Positions 55,820 through 64,000 of a stretch of 64,000 nt of DNA are shown in pieces. Below the pieces are notes generated by a model. It did not search any database and was not told the origin of the DNA. It was given only the letters and a program-made list of their open reading frames with translations. Both the position numbers and the translations under genes were made by a program. The stretch comes from Phyto melanocephala (lineage: Eukaryota > Arthropoda > Insecta > Diptera > Rhinophoridae), in contig OW799233.1 in the NCBI GenBank assembly GCA_941918925.1, forward strand, positions 135,314,533 to 135,378,532, written 5' to 3'. Within the stretch, counting starts at the first letter, position 1; the number at the start of each line of letters is the position of its first letter.

Positions 55820-57776
55820 CACAGAGGAGTATTTGGCCTGAAAAGCTGGCCAAAATTATTAAACGTTTTTTTGAATTAAAAGTTGATAATTTTAGGTGTA
55901 GTATGATATAAGAAATCTAGTGGCAGAATTTGAAAAAATTACACTGCGCAACAAAAGTACACTGCGCAAAAAAAATTTTTTTACTCTCCTAGAAATAAAA
56001 GTATGTGGACTATATGGATCCTGATGCCCTTAATTTAAATCTGTTTTCCGTTTTTCTCTCGTACGTAAGTATTTGATTTTAAAGGCGTGGCATATTTCAC
56101 TCCCTAAATCGTTTTGTTGCCTAATATATTTTGTCATAACTTGTAATTTATTAATTTTAATAGCAGGAGGAACAGAAGATGCACCGAAAAATTCTGCTTA
56201 AACTAACCTAACACATTTCTTTTCTATCTATTACTATTTCGCAGTTATTAAAAATTTAATGGCGAAAAAAATGTTTTTTCCTGCAAAATTCGTCAAAATT
56301 TTTGTTTTCAAAATTTAAGAACCAAAAATTAAAGAACCAAAAAGTTTAAATTTTTAACATTTTTCTAAAAGCCACATTCCTAAGGAATAAAAGACGGTAT
56401 AAAAAGTAAAACTCAATTAACAAATGTTGATTTTAAAGGTTAAACTCATTCATAACAGACTGTATGTACATGCATAGATATGATTTACGGTCTAAAAATT
56501 TTTTTTAAAATTTGAAGGCTCTTATAGAACAGTATTTTTTTATGAAAAAATGCTTTATTATATATATTTTATATTATTTAATTATTATTATGTCGTATGT
56601 ATATCCTTATTAGCTGCATCATCGGTGTCAGGAAGAAGAAGTGTGATGGCTTCTGATGAAAAAGCTTTTTTATTAATCCGTTCTCTATGTGTACTGCAGC
56701 TTATAAAAGGGTCACTGCTCAGAAATAACCTATTCAAGACATCTCGATTAGTATCGCTTTTGCTGAATTTCCTCGAATAATTCGTACGATATAATCGTAA
56801 GCGCTTATTTCTGGCCTCGGCAGCTTCTTCTGACAATTGGATGGTAGCCTGATACCTGGGTGGCCGGGTTTTTTTTATGTACCTTTATTTATTTTTTGTA
56901 AACTTATTTTTGTGATAAATGCTTTTAATAATTATTCTTATTAGGTCCGTATATTTATTTTTTTAACATATACTGTTTTGTAGAGCAGGAATATAAAAAT
57001 ATCTTTTATGGGGATGTGTGGGACATTCCCTTATAACTATTATCGATAATAAAGAATTTTTGAAATTTATAATTATAGACAGGTATAAGCATTGTAAAGT
57101 GTTAAAAGTGATGTAAATAACAGTTAAAATCAATAATTCGAAATACATAAAAGTTTATGACGATATAAATGTATAAGAAAAAGTGCCTGATGAGCAAAAA
57201 TGGAAGAAATGTGAACATTTAAAAAAATCGTCAAAAATAATGGCGCAAACTTGCGCACACGTTTTTTTTTTTTTTTTTTGTTTCTAAAATTAGAGATTCC
57301 CAATTTTATTGTGGTATCAAACATAATTCGTAGAGATGCTAACCTCACTTTTAAAAACCTCTTCTTTTTTTTTTTGCAAAGAAAGTGTACAAGTTTATTT
57401 TTTTTTTTACTTTTGAACGAATTGTTTCAACATGAATATTCAACATATTTAATTTTTTTTTACTTTTTTAAATAACTTTTGATTAAACCTTTCAGCGAAA
57501 AAAAAAATTATTGTTAAACCTTTATTCATTTGGCCGCAAAAAAAATATCATATAAACATCCAGAAACCGAAAAAAACATTAAAATCTCATATAATTTTCT
57601 TCACTTTCCTGACTTTAGCAGGGTCTCAGAGCTACAAATCGCAACTAAAAGTCTTCAAAATTTACAATATAATGTAAAATATTGTTGTCTGTCGAGCTGC
57701 GTACTTCGTTTTTAGGATTTCTTAAAATTTAGTTTTGCCTTCTTGGCCAGCTTTTCAGGTCAAATACTCCTCTGTG
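55820..57776. mobile_element. DNA transposon with 34-bp inverted ends, CGSCG-like flanks
   Basis: The left end begins CACAGAGGAGTATTTGGCCT and the right end, reversed, CACAGAGGAGTATTTGACCT; the match continues through GAAAAGCTGGCCAA with one mismatch in 34. Flanks are CGCCG (55815-55819) and CGGCG (57777-57781). The same site in the K2 block (about 40550-40560) lacks it. The interior is non-coding apart from one fragment at 56588-56866. CACAG-type ends and 5-bp GC-rich flanks recall Transib elements, but no Transib transposase is visible, so the family is open. Confidence 0.85.
56588..56866 (-). pseudogene. Fragment of an unidentified transposon protein
   Basis: A minus frame open from about 56866 reads TRPPRYQATIQLSEEAAEAR onward into an ORF ending at 56588 (contains NKRLRLYRTNYSRKFSKSD and LFLSSDPFISC). 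It lies within the 55820-57776 transposon. Its composition looks like real protein, but I cannot assign a family. No continuation was found. Confidence 0.4.
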
Positions 57777-58208
57777 CGGCGCAGCATTTGAATAGTTATG
57801 ACAGCACAATAAACTTACCATACACAGCTGAATTATCTTAGGAAAGTTTCATACTTTTTAGTTTCAACAAAAAACTTAATCAATTGTTTTAAAATAAAAC
57901 CCCTTAAATAGGTCATTTCCTGCTTTAAAATGTTCAAAGCCAAAAATGTTTGTTTTCCAAAAGTATCGTTGTTTGAATACAATTTTAAAAAGCTTTGCTT
58001 AACAATGGTTTTAATTAAATACAGTGATGAATTCATTTTATTAAATTAATGTACATATGCATATGCACACATTATATATTTATTTATAAAGAATAAAATG
58101 ATTGCTTTAATTTTTTTATATTTAACTATTAAGCCAAATAATAAAACACTTGTATTTACTTTCTTATTTAATTAAATTTCTGCAGGTAGGTAATAGTAAA
58201 ATATTTCC

Positions 58209-58216
58209 TATAAAAG
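58209..58216 (+). promoter_or_regulatory. TATA box of Kazal-like gene K3
   Basis: CCTATAAAAGCCATAT lies 62 bp before the ATG, matching K2. Confidence 0.65.
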
Positions 58217-58270
58217 CCATATCAATTTCATTAAATTTATCCTAATACTTAATATTTTATCGTTTTTAAA

Positions 58271-59049
58271 ATGTTGTGCATAAAGTTTCTCTTCTTAATC
58301 GTTTTCACCTTGTGCATAATGTCTAAACAATCACAAGTAACAGGCGGTGATCAGTTTTTTACCAGCGAGGGATGTACCGATACTGAAGACACAATTTCTG
58401 CCACCGATGGCACCAGTTGCTATTTGTTCCGTAATATTTGCTTTTTGGGAGATGAATATTATAAACGTCGACAGGCTAATAAGTCAAGTAATAATTTTTT
58501 ATCGGTTATGCGACAATTTAAAAAAAAACAAATTTATGGCTCTATTTTAAACTTTTATTGCTGGTACTTCTATCTATTCACCAAACCGTTTATAGATATC
58601 TTACTTGGTTCAAAAATAAGAAATACATAGTCAGTATGCATAAGTTTAATACTGAAAAGTAACAAAATATAATGCATTTTTGCTCTTCTCAATACTCAGT
58701 AGAAAAACACAACTTAAATTTTTAGAGCAACGACGATATATGTTTAATAATTAAAAAAAAATATTTCAAAACTAAATAACTCTTTCTATAGCTTTGCATA
58801 TCATTAACAAGGCTCAATGTCAAACCCAGTGTCCTCAATGTGGTAATGAAGAAAATATTGTTTGTGGTGAATATCGTGGCTCTTATGTAGCTTTTGCTAA
58901 TGAGTGTCAACTGAGAAACATGGCTTGTTTCCATGGAAAATGTAAGTTTTGCATTTAACTTAGCAGACAAATATTTTAATTAATAAGTAAAAATTTCTCT
59001 TGCAGCTATCATTAAGGTACCTAATAGTAACTGCTTCAAGCAAGGTTAA
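58271..59049 (+). CDS. Secreted Kazal-like cysteine-rich protein (K3), 136 aa, three exons
   Basis: Exons 58271-58487, 58792-58941 and 59006-59049 have exactly the same lengths as those of K2 and splice in phase to 411 nt. The signal peptide is identical to K2's. The exon 1 mature part differs from K2 by only a few residues (EGCTDTED against EGCSDTED; ANKS against ANKP). Exon 2 keeps the six cysteines (QCQTQCPQC, VVCGEYRG replaced by IVCGEYRG, FANEC, MAC). The first donor is AA|GTAATA instead of AG|GTAACA, a weaker site; without splicing the exon 1 frame runs on to a stop at 58630. The last 24 bp of exon 2, intron 2 and exon 3 are duplicated at 61918-62050. Confidence 0.76.
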
Positions 59050-59408
59050 GTTTAAAAAAAATTACACAATTGCATGCTGCTAAAATTATAAATTAATAAA
59101 AAAAAATATATTGCAAAACGAAAAATGTTTTTAAAAAATTTTATTTGCTATATCTTTTGAAGTAAACCGTATTTGAATAAAAAGAAAATTTTAAAATATT
59201 CAAAATTTCTGTTTTTCAAAGCTTTTTTAAGCAGTTACTCTATTAACATAGAACCCCAATGAGGTGTTAATAAAATTAGGCATTTCATAGAATGCGTGTG
59301 GAGATAAATTTTAAATTTAAATAGAACAGACAAAATTACAACGTTTCGCAATGGAGCTCATTTTACAGCTAGCGATCATGTCTGGACATTTTACAGTGTT
59401 TATATACT

Positions 59409-59560
59409 AGGGTGATCGACTCGGTTTTACAACCGGTGGAAAACCCGGTTTTTTCCTCTTTTAGCTGGCGGTTTTTTCTAAATGTTGATTTTTCGAATAT
59501 CAAATATACCGGTTTTTTATCCGAAAAAGCCGGTTTTTTTATTTTTTAAAGTTTATTAAA
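59409..59560. repeat. One end of the GGTGATCGA/ACCGGTTTTTT repeat
   Basis: GGGTGATCGACTCGGTTTTAC followed by CCGGTGGAAAACCCGGTTTT and GCTGGCGGTTTTTTC is the reverse-strand match of the right end of the element at 23321-24574. The other end was not found, so it is truncated. A duplicate lies at 62410-62561. Confidence 0.7.
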
Positions 59561-60062
59561 TTTTAATGTGAACCATTTTTTATTTTGGCTTAAGTTCATT
59601 CGTTTCTTTTATTTAATTTTATAATTCAAATTAAAGTAAATTGTAACCATTTTAGGAATATTCTTTCTAAAAATTATTTCCGATATTAGCCGAGTGGAAT
59701 GCATTTTCGAAATCAGCTACGATTTAAAGTTTATTTTCATATATCTTTGTAACCAGTCGTACTATGGTATAAGTTAATTTAAAACATCTTTATTTTTTGA
59801 GTGTTTGGTAAAGACTGGTTTTTCGCAGTCAATGCCTTATTTTTTTTTCACAAAATTTTACAAAAAGAATAATTAAACACTAATAAAAAATCGACATCGA
59901 CATCGAGCAGACATGCTGTCAGCATTTTTGCAAAAAAAAATATTTTATTTAATTTAATCCATTTAATTTGCTGTACACACATTGTAATGTGAGTCGCACT
60001 TGTATGACAATTTTTAAATTAAGCAAAAGAAAACAACAATTTAGTTATAACGAACCACAAGT

Positions 60063-61613
60063 TATTGCTAAAAATATTTGTTGAGTTAACACTTCCCTCC
60101 TCAGACGCAAACGTCCCCGTTTGCATAAGAAATTGATTGGCACGTTTCTGAAGTATTGCTTTCTGTGGCGTTTGTTTTTTTGAATTTCAGAGTAGATCTG
60201 GGGAGTGCTAGTTTGGGTGATTTTAAGGTTATGCTTCCTCTTGACGGATCATTTGATAACTATGGCAATTGTAATTATTGCGCATATTATTAAAGCCATT
60301 GAACTTTCCCAAAAATTAATACTATTTACTTCCTTGATCAATTGGATTGTGTGGCTGTTATTTTAATGTAATTCTTTAATAAGTTGAAGAGATAAGGCTT
60401 CTTCGAAATAATGGCTGGACTTCAGCGAACTTAGAATGGCTGGTGGCGGTTTATAAGTCTCTTTCTCAAAATGAGAGAATGTTAAATTACCAACGGTTAT
60501 AGTAGCATTTTGATATTGTACTACAAATGTTCCATGCATATCAACTGGGTTGCCATTTACAAGCATTGATCCCTTGTACTGATTAAGTAGAAGTAGACCG
60601 TCTTGAATTATTTCCAGGGAAGGGATATCTAAATTATTGCTTTTTTACAAGTAGAGGGGTTGCTCTTAAGGAGGTTAGGTATACAGTTTGTGCTAGTTAT
60701 TTCTTCTCTATTTTCTTTTTCCACTAAGCTTAGTTCGTCATAGTTTTTACAAGGTTTTCTTACTTCAAATATTTTTTCTTGGCAAGATATTACAGTTTCA
60801 TAGTCTAATTTTATAATGTTTTTCTCTGTCTTTATTGGTTTTATTAATATGGTTTTACAATGAGGTTTGCTAACTATAGGTAAACTTATCACATATAACA
60901 AAATTGAATTATTTGAGGCGGCTTTAATATTTGCAAATTTTAAACATTGTTCCAAATCATTATAAGGGAAATTTTGCTCAACAATTAATTCGCCTGAGAT
61001 TTCCATCTCGTTATGAGAGAATAGGAAAGGGTTTATAATACCACCCTTTGACCATAATAATGCTTGTTCGATATTAGTTACCTCTTCTTTGAGTATTTGC
61101 AATTCAAATTTAAGTGCCATGGTATTTTCAGTGTCGTATGTTTGTGTGTTCTTAGTAATCTCGTTTGTCAAATTTGTTAGTTCATTTAGTTTTGGTTCGA
61201 AGAGTCTGTTTATTACAATTTTGTTGTTTGTTTGTCGTAGATTGTCGTTTATTTTGTCTGCCAAAATCTCAAAGTCTGTCCGATCTGATGAACCCGCATT
61301 CCATTTCCATACGGTGCCAATTTCGTTGATTGATCTTTTTGATTTCTTAAAAGGTCTAGTTCGATTTATCAGCTGGTGCAGTTCCCCTATCTCGTGTTGA
61401 AGAAGTGGCATGAGGGAATTAGACTTCTTTATTTCAAAGTTAATGTGCTCACTTATAAGTCTAAGTTCCCGTTCGTAGATCCGAATGTCTATTACATGAA
61501 TCAGGTTAAAGGTTCCGTTCTGTATTAAGGCTCGTCCTGTCTGAAACGTCACAATCTCGGAATTGGAGTAGTCGAGAATTTGTATTTCGACACTTAGAGT
61601 TTGATGGAGAAAT
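60063..61613 (-). pseudogene. Errantivirus-type env (baculovirus-F-like envelope glycoprotein), broken
   Basis: On the minus strand a splice-acceptor-like tract (TTTCTTATTTACAG) ends at 61614, just after the pol stop, and the frame is open from 61613 through a methionine at 61552 to a stop at 60629. The ORF from 61552 has a basic cleavage-type motif KKSKR (residues 69-73) followed by conserved-looking residues, long helical/coiled regions and paired cysteines, as in F-like env proteins of gypsy-group insect errantiviruses. A frameshift near 60630-60640 moves the rest to 60566-60363. That part ends at an in-frame stop, and a further stop lies near 60253, just after a hydrophobic membrane segment (60255-60305). 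It is an old, non-functional endogenous copy. The 60363-60999 part is identical in the second copy. Confidence 0.82.
60085..60106 (-). other. Polypurine tract and probable start of the 3' LTR
   Basis: Minus strand CTGAGGAGGGAAG followed by TGTTAACTC lies directly after the env tail, where a polypurine tract and LTR start are expected. The far end of the LTR cannot be fixed because no second LTR is present. Confidence 0.5.
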
Positions 61614-61631
61614 CTGTAAATAAGAAAAAGG

Positions 61632-61918
61632 TTATGTTTTTATCAAGCCTTTGTGAACGATTCGACCAGACATAGTTTTAATACTATTATTAAAGTTTTC
61701 TGCTACTTTTTCTTCTTTATACCTTGGTGATAATTTAGTCCCTATTCTTTTATTAGTTTTCACATAGATTGTGTCCCCGGGAGAATATTGCCTAGGAGGT
61801 GTTCGATTTTTATTATGGAATGCTAGTTCTGCTTTTTGTTTTTCTTTTAATTTTTGTATGTGGTTCTTCCTTTCATCCATTAGGTTTTCCGGCTTTACTC
61901 TTCCAAAAAATGCATCTA
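61632..61918 (-). pseudogene. C-terminal end of an errantivirus/gypsy-type pol (integrase tail), truncated
   Basis: About 95 codons on the minus strand end in a stop at 61632. The reading contains PRQYSPGDTIYVKT, the start of the integrase C-terminal (GPY/F-like) domain, after the helical stretch (ENLMDERKNHIQKLKEKQ). Upstream pol is missing: at 61918 the sequence changes abruptly to K3 exon 2, so the ORF's first dozen codons are antisense Kazal sequence. Order pol-env-LTR on the minus strand fits an env-bearing gypsy-type element. Confidence 0.8.
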
Positions 61919-62050
61919 ACATGGCTTGTTTCCATGGAAAATGTAAGTTTTGCATTTAACTTAGCAGACAAATATTTTAATTAATAAGTAAAAATTTCTC
62001 TTGCAGCTATCATTAAGGTACCTAATAGTAACTGCTTCAAGCAAGGTTAA
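61919..62050 (+). pseudogene. Duplicated 3' end of K3 (exon 2 tail and exon 3)
   Basis: The last 24 bases of exon 2, the donor GTAAGT, intron 2 (acceptor TTGCAG at 62006) and exon 3 (62007-62050) with its stop are copied. No promoter, exon 1 or most of exon 2, so no protein is expected. Confidence 0.88.
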
Positions 62051-63063
62051 GTTTAAAAAAAATTACACAATTGCATGCTGCTAAAATTATAAATTAATAA
62101 AAAAAAATATATTGCAAAACGAAAAATGTTTTTAAAAAATTTTATTTGCTATATCTTTTGAAGTAAACCGTATTTGAATAAAAAGAAAATTTTAAAATAT
62201 TCAAAATTTCTGTTTTTCAAAGCTTTTTTAAGCAGTTACTCTATTAACATAGAACCCCAATGAGGTGTTAATAAAATTAGGCATTTCATAGAATGCGTGT
62301 GGAGATAAATTTTAAATTTAAATAGAACAGACAAAATTACAACGTTTCGCAATGGAGCTCATTTTACAGCTAGCGATCATGTCTGGACATTTTACAGTGT
62401 TTATATACTAGGGTGATCGACTCGGTTTTACAACCGGTGGAAAACCCGGTTTTTTCCTCTTTTAGCTGGCGGTTTTTTCTAAATGTTGATTTTTCGAATA
62501 TCAAATATACCGGTTTTTTATCCGAAAAAGCCGGTTTTTTTATTTTTTAAAGTTTATTAAATTTTAATGTGAACCATTTTTTATTTTGGCTTAAGTTCAT
62601 TCGTTTCTTTTATTTAATTTTATAATTCAAATTAAAGTAAATTGTAACCATTTTAGGAATATTCTTTCTAAAAATTATTTCCGATATTAGCCGAGTGGAA
62701 TGCATTTTCGAAATCAGCTACGATTTAAAGTTTATTTTCATATATCTTTGTAACCAGTCGTACTATGGTATAAGTTAATTTAAAACATCTTTATTTTTTG
62801 AGTGTTTGGTAAAGACTGGTTTTTCGCAGTCAATGCCTTATTTTTTTTTCACAAAATTTTACAAAAAGAATAATTAAACACTAATAAAAAATCGACATCG
62901 ACATCGAGCAGACATGCTGTCAGCATTTTTGCAAAAAAAAATATTTTATTTAATTTAATCCATTTAATTTGCTGTACACACATTGTAATGTGAGTCGCAC
63001 TTGTATGACAATTTTTAAATTAAGCAAAAGAAAACAACAATTTAGTTATAACGAACCACAAGT

Positions 63064-64000
63064 TATTGCTAAAAATATTTGTTGAGTTAACACTTCCCTC
63101 CTCAGACGCAAACGTCCCCGTTTGCATAAGAAATTGATTGGCACGTTTCTGAAGTATTGCTTTCTGTGGCGTTTGTTTTTTTGAATTTCAGAGTAGATCT
63201 GGGGAGTGCTAGTTTGGGTGATTTTAAGGTTATGCTTCCTCTTGACGGATCATTTGATAACTATGGCAATTGTAATTATTGCGCATATTATTAAAGCCAT
63301 TGAACTTTCCCAAAAATTAATACTATTTACTTCCTTGATCAATTGGATTGTGTGGCTGTTATTTTAATGTAATTCTTTAATAAGTTGAAGAGATAAGGCT
63401 TCTTCGAAATAATGGCTGGACTTCAGCGAACTTAGAATGGCTGGTGGCGGTTTATAAGTCTCTTTCTCAAAATGAGAGAATGTTAAATTACCAACGGTTA
63501 TAGTAGCATTTTGATATTGTACTACAAATGTTCCATGCATATCAACTGGGTTGCCATTTACAAGCATTGATCCCTTGTACTGATTAAGTAGAAGTAGACC
63601 GTCTTGAATTATTTCCAGGGAAGGGATATCTAAATTATTGCTTTTTTACAAGTAGAGGGGTTGCTCTTAAGGAGGTTAGGTATACAGTTTGTGCTAGTTA
63701 TTTCTTCTCTATTTTCTTTTTCCACTAAGCTTAGTTCGTCATAGTTTTTACAAGGTTTTCTTACTTCAAATATTTTTTCTTGGCAAGATATTACAGTTTC
63801 ATAGTCTAATTTTATAATGTTTTTCTCTGTCTTTATTGGTTTTATTAATATGGTTTTACAATGAGGTTTGCTAACTATAGGTAAACTTATCACATATAAC
63901 AAAATTGAATTATTTGAGGCGGCTTTAATATTTGCAAATTTTAAACATTGTTCCAAATCATTATAAGGGAAATTTTGCTCAACAATTAATTCGCCTGAGA
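63064..64000 (-). pseudogene. Second copy of the errantivirus-type env, cut by the window edge
   Basis: The same frameshift (near 63631-63641), the same stop at 63364 and the same later stop as in the first copy, so decay preceded the duplication. The upstream half of env is outside the window. Confidence 0.85.

Larger units (their letters stand above)
55625..59300 (+). repeat. Segmental duplicate block containing K3 (pair with 40345-42700)
   Basis: Matches the K2 block on both sides of K3 and through its introns, after removal of the transposon at 55820-57776. Details are under the K2 block. Confidence 0.85.
58918..61918. repeat. First unit of a 3001-bp direct tandem duplication
   Basis: Positions 58918-60999 recur at 61919-64000 with a constant offset of 3001 bp and no indel in the segments compared. 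The unit runs from within K3 exon 2 through exon 3, the GGTGATCGA repeat end, the LTR region, env and the truncated pol. Confidence 0.92.
61919..64000. repeat. Second unit of the 3001-bp tandem duplication, cut by the window edge
   Basis: It starts at ACATGGCTTGTTTCCATGG, an inverted pair CATGG/CCATG, in the K3 exon 2 sequence. It repeats everything up to env and leaves the window within env. Confidence 0.92.

Noticed and set aside
57130..57475. Overlapping ORFs around a T-rich tract
   Set aside because: Low-complexity Phe/Lys translations of homopolymer runs inside the 55820-57776 transposon.
61089..61400. 103-codon plus ORF over env
   Set aside because: Antisense shadow of the env coding region.
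61920..61955. Methionine start of the pol-tail ORF at 61955
   Set aside because: Those codons come from antisense K3 exon 2 across the duplication junction, so they are not a real protein start.

Overview
The window reads as nuclear DNA of a higher (schizophoran) fly. It is strongly AT-rich, has short GT-AG introns and CATACATA microsatellites, and is crowded with transposons typical of Diptera: INE-1/DINE-1-like (Helentron-associated) elements, DD41D 'rosa'-type mariners, hAT MITEs, a pogo/Tigger element, a Helitron, a Penelope-like element and an errantivirus-like LTR element. The sequence does not settle the family (calyptrate or tephritid). No rRNA, tRNA or CRISPR array was recognised.

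Five host genes stand out and all look reproductive by family. Three encode small secreted Kazal-like proteins (K1 26883-27415, K2 41224-42050, K3 58271-59049, all + strand). Each has three exons, a signal peptide and a TATAAAAGCC promoter about 60-70 bp before the ATG. Two encode THEG-repeat proteins of the sperm/testis type (T1 32339-29700, minus, 5 exons, 337 aa; T2 47785-48995, plus, 3 exons, 358 aa). They alternate K1-T1-K2-T2-K3. The K2 and K3 blocks are clear segmental duplicates.

Layout: 1-1.8 kb, one end of a hAT/ZBED element with an intact coding frame running off the window; 1.8-6 kb, non-LTR scrap and DINE elements; 7-10.1 kb, a hAT MITE and two mariners; 10.2-13.2 kb, hAT scrap and a DINE copy; 13.5-16 kb, a nearly intact pogo/Tigger element; 16-20.7 kb, mostly unassigned DNA with a hAT MITE and a heat-shock-type promoter pointing at no ORF; 20.7-26.5 kb, DINE copies, a mariner and a TIR repeat; 26.9-32.3 kb, K1, a decayed mariner and T1; 32.5-39.7 kb, nested MITEs, DINE copies and a Penelope remnant; 40.3-42.7 kb, K2; 43.4-47.6 kb, a mariner split by a four-level nest of insertions; 47.8-50.1 kb, T2 and a Helitron; 50.6-54.1 kb, more DINE; 55.6-59.3 kb, the K3 block with a DNA transposon; 59.4-64 kb, errantivirus env/pol remnants and a 3001-bp tandem duplication that recopies the 3' end of K3 and the env region.

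The most unusual points are a single TA dinucleotide in the DINE 'B' family occupied by mariners in four copies (two different mariner lineages), insertion of one DINE inside the terminal hairpin loop of another, the alternating Kazal/THEG cluster, a HSE-TATA-initiator arrangement without a coding sequence, and a PCNA-binding motif in the frameshifted tail of the pogo transposase.
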